Below, piece after piece: positions 38,640-48,739 of a DNA stretch of 64,000 nt. The position numbers and the translations under genes are program-made. The notes beneath the pieces were generated by a model. It made no database searches and was not told the origin of the DNA. It saw nothing but the letters and a program-made list of their open reading frames with translations. The stretch covers positions 27,664,380-27,728,379 of the forward strand of contig NC_135551.1 in NCBI RefSeq assembly GCF_964340395.1, in the 5' to 3' direction. Each line of letters starts with the position of its first letter. Within the stretch, counting starts at the first letter, position 1. This stretch comes from Glandiceps talaboti. Taxonomy: Eukaryota; Hemichordata; Enteropneusta; Spengelidae.

Positions 38640-41600
38640 AAATATCTAAATATCTAATGGTTTACGACGACGAAGCTATTCGACGTGGCAAGTATCCCGT
38701 GGCAGGTACTATAGGTCTCTACAGCATACAAAACAAAAATCGATGAAATATACGTACACAGTTAGTGCCTTGTTATAAAAAGACATCATTACTGTCTTAC
38801 ATTAAACAATTGTATGAACTATACAATAAGGTGATAATACAACAGATGGACAATACAACAGAAGGACAATACATGTACATATAAAAACTAATATAGATTA
38901 TTGAAGCAGTGTACGGGTAGACCGTTATACTGTAGTGAAGCAGACCAGTGCTTAACGCACTGTCTTGTTTGTTAATATGACGAAAACACCCTGCAATTAT
39001 GTAACACATACGCATTCTGGTATGTCTATTTCCGTATTAGTGTGACCTTAAAAAGACAAACAAAAGACCCACAGAGCTTCTCTAATTCACTTATAACATT
39101 CTTGTGGTGATATAACTTGACTATATCTTGTTATAACACATACAGTGTTTTCATCAATCCTGATAATGTATGTTACAACTAGTATAATTAGCCAGGCAAA
39201 AGTTGTGGATACGTCCACGAAGTAGACTGGCATGGCAATATTAACCTGTTATTGATACCAGCTTTGACCTCATTTAGCGGTCACTACTAGATCATATAAT
39301 CGAGTGACGTCAGACAACAATGAGGACACATCTTTACACAAATATCATTAGAGGTCACATGACGTGTCACCAGATCTCTACTGACTAACTGACATGTACC
39401 ATTTCCTTTGTTCCAATTTAAGATCTCAATGTATGTGGTCTATTTTTTATGATGCAAATATACCCGTGTACACGTTGTGAAAGTGGCACGTTCTGTAACT
39501 AAATAATATTACAAATAATCTCTCAAATAGAACATGATCACTCGCAAATCTTATTTAGAAGCAGATCTGAGACACAGTGTCAGTGGTCATTAACTAGCCA
39601 CAAAGGCTTAAAAACGGAGAATGCTAATAATTCGAATATATTGGTACCCCAACCCGCCAAAGATTTCGTGATGTTGATTTTTGGGTGAGGACCCAAAAAC
39701 CATTTTGATTTGCTATATTAGATTAGATATACTTTATTGTCCATAAAACATGGAAATACATTGACGATATATCGTAACGTTAACTGTAAAAACACGAATT
39801 ACAATGTGTACGTGGGTTTTTTTGCATGCAAGTAAACAATTGAGTAGATAGTGGATGATGAATTATGGGCTTCAAACAGTGACGTCATATGACTCAAATA
39901 ATTTCTACTTCATTCCGATGAACAGCGGGGGAGGGGGGTCTGTGAACAAACCGTTTAGCCTACTGCATGACTGATATAGTAACCATGGAAACGGTGACTG
40001 CCTTGTTGATGTATAAGGAAAGAAAGGTGTATGCCATGTGACAAGGTTTGCGAGCAATTCAATGCTGGCTAGTATCACTCGATAATCATGGAATTGGTGC
40101 TAGTCACGGTAACTTAAATAACCAATCAACCATTGTAACATTATACAGTAAAAGTTTCACGTCACATTTGATATCTTGACGATAACTCACAAAACCAACG
40201 CAAATTGTGTTTCAATCACTGTATTTCAGGGAGGGTGATATAATTTAGTACAAAGCTTAAAGCACAATACGGTTTCAGGAAACACCAAAAGCGCCCTCAT
40301 CAACAACCACAACAAAGTAAATCCCCTTTTGTTGGCTAAAACGTTCAAAATTACCATTAGTTCCGCCGATTTTTCTCTGGTATAATTATGTTATTCTCCA
40401 ATATGTATTTCATTCACTCGGAAAATACTCATGACCTAAGGGTTGTCACCACTCATCTAGTGACTCGTAGTGACAAATGCCCCCTTAGGTCACTCGTATT
40501 ATCCTTGGCTGAACGAAGAAAAATATTTGGGAACAACAACTAATTACCCACTATAATTATAGAAGAAAACTGCACACATTTATTAGTAATCGTGTTTATG
40601 ATTGTCTTCTGGAAAAGAATGGTGTCCGGCTGGAGATATGGTCATATCGAATGAATCGTATAATAAGACCTCGGGTCTGTTCTCCGACGGTTGTCGAACA
40701 AAGGCCGAGGGATGGGAGTACTCAGGGGACACAGCCTCGGCTACCGTAAAACCCCGCGAACTCACATGTAATTCGCTTGAAATGAGGAGAAAGCCCATAA
40801 AGTCTGACAGACAGACTAGTAAATAGCGAACAAAGACGAGGCATTGCTTGAGTATTACAACCGTCTCAATGCTTGCTTTAATTAGTTTGCAAAGGTCAGT
40901 CATTGAGGGGGATTTCTATCCAATAATAGTTGACTTTTGGTAAGATCGCGTGACGGTATGCACACACCGATAGTCAAAATACTGTACCCTGGGAATGGCG
41001 AGTCGGACCTGGCAACAATATATGATCGTGATTGGTCACCGCACACCTCTCCAGAGCCTAATGTGAATATACATTTACTGTGAGGCAAGTCATCATCAAC
41101 GTGCATGTCTCATTTGAGAATTTCATGTAATATTGAAGAGACGTCTGTACTTTTTACGGGTGTTTTGATTTGGTTGACTACAAATGTGGTGGGAAGGCAC
41201 ACTGTCTTATGTTAGTACACAACTTTAAAAGAAAACGTAGTAAGGAAAAGGATTGGTAACTTTGTAAAGTCTAAATTTTCCTGAGTCGAAATGTTCGATA
41301 TATTTCTAAAATGTAATATTCCTTATATTTTACACATAATAATAATTCTAGATATGACACACACAAACCGAGACTGTAAGATAAGTTGTGTTGTTCGGGC
41401 CGTCACTCAACTTGCAATTGCAAGTTGTATCCAAAGAGGGATGTGAAAATCGTCTATCCAAGACATTTCGTGAGGGCACTTTAACATGAATTCCAAATGT
41501 TTGGTGGCTTTTTGACTAACTGTCCCTGTAACTTGGTGAGGGGAATTCAGCGGACAAACCGAGGTCTAAACTAAATGAGTATCTAACCAAATCTCTCCGC

Positions 41601-41755
41601 CCACTTCTTTTATGAAAAACTTTCCTCAGGCTGTTGTACCCAAATACGGATGTGAAAATCGTCCATCCATGATATGTCATGAGGGCACTTAGAAATTCTA
41701 AATGTTGTCACCGGCCCATTTGTGAACTGATTTACACATACATTTAAAATTATAA
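38640..41755. other. Intergenic DNA between Ig genes 2 and 3
   Basis: Contains a probable LINE tail at 39712-39790 (minus), a block at 40840-40885 related to 43750-43795 (CAACCGTCTCAATGCTTG in both), and a local duplication of GATGTGAAAATCGTC at 41439 and 41649. The open frames at 40583-40903 show no recognised domain. Confidence 0.5.
39712..39790 (-). mobile_element. Probable LINE 3' tail
   Basis: The minus strand reads GGACAATAAAGTATATCTAA, a common ending of CR1/L2-like elements. Only the tail is visible. Confidence 0.35.
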
Positions 41756-41814
41756 GGCGGGATTTCTGCGGACATGTCTGAATGCGTCACATAACGGCAG
41801 AGGTCTCAGTCTAC

Positions 41815-41820
41815 TATATA
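41815..41820 (+). promoter_or_regulatory. TATA box of Ig gene 3
   Basis: CTATATACGAG lies 110 bp upstream of the ATG. The flanks (CATGTCTGAA, CATAACGGCA, TTGGCCAGGA, CTCATTTG) are shared with the promoter of Ig gene 4. Confidence 0.65.
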
Positions 41821-41924
41821 CGAGAGTGTTGTTGGCCAGGAGCTCATTTGCGGTCGATAGTGCGTTTCATCACTTGCTCAATGCAAACTGTCATATTGTT
41901 CAATACCACACTAAAACTTAAAGT

Positions 41925-42392
41925 ATGAAGTTTCCTATATTAGTATTGGCTCTCCTTGCACTCTGTGTGCACGTCAAAGCAGGACCACCATGGCCAGGAT
42001 CTCCACGAATATACACCGCCGGACTCAATTTCGAGATATACGAAGTGAGCAATCAAATTGGCGATAAAGTGTCCGTGATCTGTCAGTCAAGAGGAGGCCG
42101 TGACCCCATACCAACACTCACGGTTTATCAAGACGGCAAAAGTGTTGACAGCAAAGATGTGGAGACGAAGTACAGCGCCAAATACAGGCGTCTCACAGTT
42201 ACATATTCATGGTATTTAAGTACAGCTGACGATGGATCTGTCTTCACCTGTGGACAACAATGGAATGATCAAGTCAAGTATAGCGATGACACAAAACCTA
42301 TCCATATTACTGGCAAGAGAGAGTTTGATAGAGAAATGGAGGAAGAGGACATCCTGGACTTACTTGAAGAATTGATGGACACTGCTAAATAG
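41925..42392 (+). CDS. Secreted single-Ig-domain protein 3 with acidic C-terminal tail
   Basis: 155 residues in one exon. Signal peptide 1-19 (MKFPILVLALLALCVHVKA). The Ig-like domain has one Cys pair only, in VSVICQSRGG and DDGSVFTCGQQ. The two outer Cys of genes 1 and 2 are both absent (PRIYTAGLNF replaces PKCLTGGINF). The domain ends at TGKR, a Gly-Lys-Arg motif typical of prohormone-convertase cleavage plus amidation, followed by a 23-residue acidic tail (EFDREMEEEDILDLLEEL and the end). The tail could be a released peptide or an oligomerising amphipathic helix; both are inference. It is paired with gene 4 by segmental duplication. Confidence 0.88.
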   Translation: MKFPILVLALLALCVHVKAGPPWPGSPRIYTAGLNFEIYEVSNQIGDKVSVICQSRGGRDPIPTLTVYQDGKSVDSKDVETKYSAKYRRLTVTYSWYLSTADDGSVFTCGQQWNDQVKYSDDTKPIHITGKREFDREMEEEDILDLLEELMDTAK

Positions 42393-43259
42393 ATGAAGCA
42401 AACTGTGGACGTTGAGAAAACTTGGGGAATTTGGTATTACCTGTATTACACCGTTAAATAGGAATATTCAAAGACTTCAGGTAGATTACTCGCATGAACA
42501 AAGACGTGTCCCAACTGCATTGACTTAAGTATCCGGCAAAACGTTTATTTTAATGTTAGTCATCATAATATGCATACAGTATACTTTGATAGTCCGATTT
42601 TAAAATGGAACACATTTTTGTCACCATTCTGTCATCATTAGACTCCGATTCGACATAATCAAGACCTACATACCGCGATCGAGTTGTTATTGTCTGTGGA
42701 ATTTAAACAATTGTAAACAGCATTTTGGAAATATAATGGGAAGTGTGTCGCTGTCGATCTTTAGAAATTCTTGATATTAATGGAATGTGAATTGACCATG
42801 TCATGCAAATGATGACACTTGACTTGGTGCGTCTGCTGACTTTAATAGGATCACCTGTGCTTGTATCGTTCTTTAGAAGGTATTTTATATATATGTATAC
42901 ACGCAGAAAAATACAGTTATGTAGTGGCGTTTGAGTTTTTGTAATTTTCCATTCAGATCTAAGATTCATCAGACGGCACGTCATTATCACGTGCCAAGTT
43001 CAGCTCTTCGATAATTTGACCTTGATGTCTCAATTCATAAGCTTACTAGTACGTATTTGATTGACTATAATAAACCTAAAAAATATTATATAAAAATACC
43101 ATTTCATTTTCATTTCCGATGTATGTGTGACTGGGTTGCTATAGCGATCGTTTAAGTATAGGTATTATTCTGGTGAACGAAGTATTAAGTAGATGTTTAT
43201 TGATAAATTACTTTCACTGCTGAAAAGAATTCGTGTCGGAGGCGGGAAAACTTATTTTA

Positions 43260-44286
43260 AATGAACGGGAGGGGGGGGGGCATAATCAGGTTGACATTTA
43301 TTATAGTGTCTTACAAAAGGTACTACACTGTTTACGATAAACTGCAGGCAGTACTAGTGGGAGAGAAGGCCTTTTTCTTCACTCTCAAGTGAATACAGTC
43401 TTAGTCAACGGCAGGCTATTATATTGTTAGATTTGTTCAAATGGATCAATACCGTGGAACCTAGGCGGTACACCCTGTCTAATAGTTATCCAAGTACCTC
43501 CCCCTAAGAAAGCATTTGGCGACAGTACAAAGTACATTCTCAAGGTGTTTTGAAAGTTGGTACTTTAGTAATAGTGGGCTATGTATAGCTAATTGTGTTT
43601 TTGATAGAGAATGGTACCCTGCTTTAAGACTGGTGATCTCATCATGGAAGTACCTCCATGATTTCGTCAGATCTAACGAACCGCAAGTCAATAGCAGACA
43701 GGGGTTGGCCCAACACAGCGAGCAGAACAATTTGAATTTCTGTGCACAGCATTTTGAGTATTTCAACCGTCTCAATGCTTGGTTTAGTCTCGGACCACCA
43801 AGTCATCGAAAGAGGGGTGGGGGTGGGGGGACTATTTCTATCCCCTAATACCATACATTATTGTCATAATTTACGACAATAACAAATCACAAAGACTATG
43901 AAGGCAAATGATGGGCTTGCAATGTTTATGAGCAAACCAATCACGATGTACTCTATGATCGAGATAACGACATACTAAGTCGAGATAACGAGATAACTTT
44001 TAACATTTTGCTCTACGCAAATGTCCCCTCCGGGCTTCCATAATGATCAGTTGTAGAGATTAGAAACACAGCCAAAGAGATTTAACACGAAGACGTAGTG
44101 GCTAAATGCACAATGAAATGATAAGAAAGTGACAAAACTTCGTCAATACACAATACACTAGTTTGTGTAGTAGGGGTAAGAATATATGCAATAGCGGTGT
44201 TATTAAAAAATGTAATGTACAATTACATACAATTCTAAATCAATGGGTCTTTGTGATCCACAGAATTCAATAATGTTAGTTTGACA
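43260..44286. other. Intergenic DNA between duplicated Ig genes
   Basis: A poly-G run at about 43269 and the repeat block shared with 40840. The 110-codon frame at 43516-43848 lies in this repeat and is not supported as a gene. Confidence 0.5.
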
Positions 44287-44287
44287 T

Positions 44288-44540
44288 GTTCCTACTTAGA
44301 CTGTCGACAGTCGCTTGCGCCTTTTTTTCCTACGTTTTATCTAAACTTAAGTCGTTGCCGCGCTCCGATCCGGCGCAATACTACTATAATCGCATACTGA
44401 TATCAAGGGCCGAAGGCCTTCGCCCCTCAGTATGCGATTATAGTAGTATTGCGCCGGATCTGAGTGCGGCAACGACTTAAGTTTAGATAAAACGTAGGGG
44501 AAAAAAGGCGCGAGCGACTGTCGACAGTCTAGTTCCTACT
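44288..44540. mobile_element. Foldback MITE with perfect 9-bp TSD
   Basis: Element 44297-44531 (235 bp) has terminal inverted repeats of about 104 bp beginning TAGACTGTCGACAGTCGCT, with few mismatches between arms. It is flanked on both sides by the identical 9-mer GTTCCTACT (44288-44296 and 44532-44540). A 9-bp duplication and long TIRs suggest a Mutator-like (MULE) non-autonomous element. The perfect TSD suggests recent insertion. Confidence 0.9.
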
Positions 44541-44636
44541 ATGCACATAAGACTTTATGGAGCTTTATAGGTAAACAAATTGTTGATCGCGCGCCGCTCT
44601 GGAACTGGCAAGTCGATGCAACAATAACAGTAACAT

Positions 44637-44695
44637 ACCCCCCCCAAAAAAAACAAAAACAAAAACAAAAACAACAACAACAACAACAACAAAAC

Positions 44696-44730
<35 letters not shown>

Positions 44731-44748
44731 CAAACAAAAACAACAACA
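44637..44748 (+). repeat. A-rich (AAC)n/(AAAAC)n tract
   Basis: Tract of CAAAA, CAA and CAAA units after an 8-base C run. Confidence 0.93.
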
Positions 44749-45332
44749 CTTTTACCATTGTTGCATGAAGAGAGTCAATATCATCGTGTATTCGTGCATG
44801 ATCCATAATGGTCTGGAGGCATATTTATAAAAAAAAAAGTTGGTGAACGATTTTCGTAAGGTAAATAAGTCGTATAGGTATTTTTTGTATGGTTGTAACA
44901 CTTCTAAATATATTGTAATGTGCGATGCATTTATAAAACGTATATACTGTATTCTACTATTAAAGGGCACACGCAAACCAGTTCTAGCAAAGACCCTCGC
45001 CTCTCATTGTGTATAAAGACGTGAATGGTTTGCTTTCTTGTGTTTATGACTGTGTCTACAAAAGGTCGTATGACAAAGAGTTTACTTTATAAATCACCAA
45101 GTTCACTTGAAGTAAAGGGCGACACTGAGATATTTGAAGAGCTCTCAGGAAATGCCATGAATGGACGATTATCAAAGGCACGTACGTCTTTGTGGATATC
45201 TGGAAAGTATTCCGTTCCAAAACGAGGGAGAATAATCGAAACTCACGACAATGAGTGTCACAACACATTTTATAAAAAAAATGGCGGGTTTTTTGCGAAC
45301 ATGTCTGAAGATGTCATATAACGGCATATGCT

Positions 45333-45340
45333 TATATATA
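45333..45340 (+). promoter_or_regulatory. TATA box of Ig gene 4
   Basis: TATATATA followed by CGAG, 93 bp upstream of the ATG, aligned with the gene 3 promoter. Confidence 0.65.
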
Positions 45341-45425
45341 CGAGTATGTCTTTGGCCAGGAACTCATTTGTGGTAGATATATCGTGTGTTTCATCTGTTC
45401 AATCCCCGTCATCTCGTTTGTAACC

Positions 45426-45887
45426 ATGAAGTTGCCCGTACTAGTATTGGTTCTCTTTGTACTCTGTATGTACGTCAAAGCAGAAAGACCATGGCCAGGA
45501 TATCCACGTATCGTCACTGCCGGACTCAATTTCGAACTACACGTAAATCAAGTTGGTGATAAAGTGTCTGTTATCTGTGAATCGAGAGGAGGCCGTAACC
45601 CCACACCAACACTCACGGTTTATCAAAATGGAAGAAGTGTTAATAGCAAAGATGTGGAGGCGAAGTACGACGGCAAATACAGGCGCCTCAAAGTTACATA
45701 CACATGGTACATACATGAAAATGATGATGGATCGGTCTTCACCTGTGAACAACGATGGAACAACGAAGTCAAGTACAGTGATGTAACAAAACCAGTCATT
45801 GTTGGTGGCAAGAGAGAGTTTGATAGAGAAATGGGGGAAGAGGACATCATGGACTTACTTGAAGAATTGATGGACACTGCTAAATAG
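45426..45887 (+). CDS. Secreted single-Ig-domain protein 4 with acidic C-terminal tail
   Basis: 153 residues in one exon, start set by homology with gene 3 (the upstream open frame has no ATG). Signal peptide 1-19, then WPGYPRIVTAGLNF and an Ig-like domain with one Cys pair (VICESRGG, VFTCEQRW). It ends GGKR followed by a 23-residue acidic tail identical to that of gene 3 at 21 of 23 positions, while the Ig domain differs more. The same outer Cys pair is missing. The GKR context suggests processing in the secretory pathway. Function unknown. Confidence 0.88.
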   Translation: MKLPVLVLVLFVLCMYVKAERPWPGYPRIVTAGLNFELHVNQVGDKVSVICESRGGRNPTPTLTVYQNGRSVNSKDVEAKYDGKYRRLKVTYTWYIHENDDGSVFTCEQRWNNEVKYSDVTKPVIVGGKREFDREMGEEDIMDLLEELMDTAK

Positions 45888-46689
45888 ATGAAGCAACCTG
45901 TGGACGTTGAGAAAACTTGAACACTTTTGATATTTAGCATTATGTTACAATGTCGAATAGAAATGACAATTCAAAGACTTGTTAATTTCCTTGCAGTTTT
46001 AATTAAGTCATCTTCACTTTCACGTAGTACACTCTGATATTCGAACTTTTATAAAATGAAACATTTTACGTCGCGATTTAGTAATCACTAGACTCCGATT
46101 CGACACTATCAAGAAATATATATTAGTCTTAATGTTCAGAGATCAAGTTATCAGTATTTGTCGATTTTGAATAATTTTCCAAACAGCGTTATTGAAATAC
46201 GGATATAGATAATGTTAAATGAAATACGGATACCGATAGTGTGTTGGTGTTGTTTTTTAAGAATTGCCACTTGACTTAGAGTCACCTGTGCGTGTACAGT
46301 TCATTAGAAAGAAGTATTTTAAAAGGCGAATTCGTTCAAGCAGAGTAACCGGTAGCTACTTCGGAATTATGTATTTATACACTAAGAAAAATATAGTGGA
46401 GCTTTGATTTTTTTGTAATTTTGAATTCTGAGCTAAAGTTCACAAGAAGGTACGTTTTGACCTTGGTGTCTCTCATGCATACGTTTTTGATAGACAAGAA
46501 CCCCCTCTAATATGCAATAAAAATACTTTTCATTGTAATTAACGGTGTATGTGTGAAAATATATGCATGGTAGCTAGCTAGAGTGATATATAGTCAGTGA
46601 ATGTTCACCGATACACTTTCACTGTAGATTGTCTCGGTTGGCTTATTCATCTCTAGGCGGGAAAATTAAGTGATCAATGGCGAAGCAGT

Positions 46690-47117
46690 CACAGATAACG
46701 AAGTAAGCTTTGCATAATATGCTATGACATGTCAAGTCTTGTTGTGATTTTAGCGGACAGCACAGTTACGTGTGATACTATAGGTGTTGTGTTGATCATA
46801 TGGGTAGAATACATCGTCCAGTGGGCCCTTGAGATCAAAACCAATACAAAGCCACTACACCTCAAACCAGGGTCAACCAATCATTTATATGTGTTCATTC
46901 ATACAACGGAGTGTCTGTGTCCACGTAGGAAAGTATGTATGTTATCTATGAATACAAATTATTTTCAAGGGATTTTAATTTAGCATACTAGCGGAAAAAG
47001 TGAAAATAAATTCCAAGTTAAATTTTGGTATTTCACAGTATAATAATAATAATCAGTGATGTTAGGTTTTATATAGCGCTTTGCATTCACTGAATATATG
47101 TAATCATGGTTATTATT
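46690..47117. other. Intergenic DNA, no recognised gene
   Basis: Unrecognised sequence before a microsatellite; TAATAATAATAA lies at about 47041. Confidence 0.5.
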
Positions 47118-47236
47118 GTATGTATGTATGTATGTATGTATGTATGTATGTATGTATGTATGTATGTATGTATGTATGTATGTATGTATGTATGTATGTA
47201 TGTATGTATGTATGTATGTATGTATGTATGTATGTA

Positions 47237-47280
<44 letters not shown>

Positions 47281-47378
47281 TATGTATGTATGTATGTATG
47301 TGTGTATGTATGTATGTATGTATGTATGTATGTATGTGTGTGTGTGTCTGTGTGTGTCTGTGTGTGTGTGCGCGCGTA
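47118..47378 (+). repeat. (GTAT)n with internal (GTGC)n and (GTGT)n
   Basis: A GTAT array interrupted by a GTGC block at 47249-47280, then GTAT and GTCT variants. A clear case of unit switching. Confidence 0.97.
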
Positions 47379-47379
47379 A

Positions 47380-48505
47380 CTTTGGTAATGTTGTTTCTCG
47401 GTGATTTTTCAAGTAGGACGCAATGATAAAATTGTTAAAATAAATTAAAAGTCCAAAATAAATACCCGATTCTCATCCATATGGCCACTTTAAAGTAAGA
47501 ATCATTTTGCATAAGAAATGGGACTGCCGCCATTATGTGAAATCGTTAAGTTGTCAGTCAAAAAAAGAGATGACCTCAAAATTTAGACAAATTGAATAAT
47601 TGAGGGAAATTGTTGCTGATTTGTCACTTGTAAATCTTAGATTACGTTGTAGTAATTGTAGATTTGATCAGTTTGAAAGAGATGTGAGCACAACTCAGTA
47701 TGCCTGAATTTGACATGAATGATAAAGGGCATAAGTCACTTTCTGAGATTGCGAAGAGATGTGAGTACCTTATCCCCGGGACCTTATCATCTACAGCATT
47801 GGCGGGAAACATAATTTAACTGACGGGCCGGGGGAATTGGAGCACCATAGTTTCATGCACTTTATAGCTACCCAGGTGAGACTGATGAGTGCCCTTGAAC
47901 ACGCACAACAGATAACCTTGAAATAAGCCATTTAATATATTCAACCTAGTTTCGTGTCTTTGGTCAGATCAGTTTACCGTATGAGTAAAACCAAACAGAG
48001 CCACTGTTAACATAGCAACACCGTATCTTGTTGGAATGTATACTAAAGGTTTTGAATGGGGTGAAGAACAAACGCCATCGCCCCTGATCAGACTTGCTCA
48101 GAATTGGCGCCAAATTATCACTTGTTCATTTTATGGAATTACTTTGTATTGTATGTTTTGGTATGATAACAGATCGGGGTCAACAGTACAGAAAGTTCAG
48201 AGATGAAGATATGAAAGTTGAAACAAATCGGCTTGAGTACACCATAGACTGTTGGTGGAGGGTCTACTATGAGTACACGCTCTACACAGTCATGATCAAG
48301 ATATCTCAATTTCGACTGTTTTGATCTAATCCACAGTGAAAGACTGGTCGACTAAAATCGACCTCTCCAACACTCACAAAGTTGTATTCGTTATCTGGCC
48401 GTTTATTCCTATTTCGAAGAAATGTTTTCGACTGTGGACATTTCCGGAGATGTGTGATCGCGATACTTCATTTCATTGAAAGGTACATTTTGTACGTATA
48501 TCTCC
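47380..48505. other. Intergenic DNA, no recognised gene
   Basis: Short open frames only (for example 48094-48324). No domain is recognised. Confidence 0.5.
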
Positions 48506-48511
48506 TTGTCC

Positions 48512-48598
<87 letters not shown>

Positions 48599-48663
48599 TT
48601 ACTATTACTACTGCTGCTGCTGCTGCTGCTGCTGTTGGTGCTGCTGCTGGAGGTGGAGGTGGG
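48512..48663 (+). repeat. (CTA)n-(CTG)n-(GGTGGA)-type repeat
   Basis: About 30 CTA, then ATT/CTA, then CTG, then GGAGGTGG. The long Thr/Leu/Ser/Val homopolymer frames on both strands are artefacts. Confidence 0.95.
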
Positions 48664-48739
48664 GGCGGGAATAGCGGAGGTGACCGCGTACGATGACAAC
48701 GAGTTGTTGGCGGCGTTGGCGAGGCATTTGCTTTAGACA

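Larger units (their letters stand above)
41755..43260 (+). repeat. Segmental duplication, copy A (with Ig gene 3)
   Basis: Promoter, coding and 3' sequence match 45280-46680. Shared 3' blocks include CTGTGGACGTTGAGAAAACT, TAGACTCCGATTCGACA and GGCGGGAAAA near the end. Boundaries are approximate. Confidence 0.75.
45280..46680 (+). repeat. Segmental duplication, copy B (with Ig gene 4)
   Basis: Matches 41755-43260 from before the TATA box to beyond the 3' UTR with scattered indels. The coding part is best conserved. Confidence 0.75.

Noticed and set aside
41409-41432. Palindrome CAACTTGCAATTGCAAGTTG upstream of Ig gene 3
   Set aside because: A 20-bp palindrome in AT-rich DNA without a second copy at the duplicated promoter of gene 4; too weak to call regulatory.
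45384-45887. Longer reading of Ig gene 4
   Set aside because: The upstream codon is GTG, and paralogue gene 3 starts at the position equivalent to 45426.
47881-47910. CTGATGAGTGCCC as a possible ribozyme core
   Set aside because: No GAAA at the right distance and no stems.
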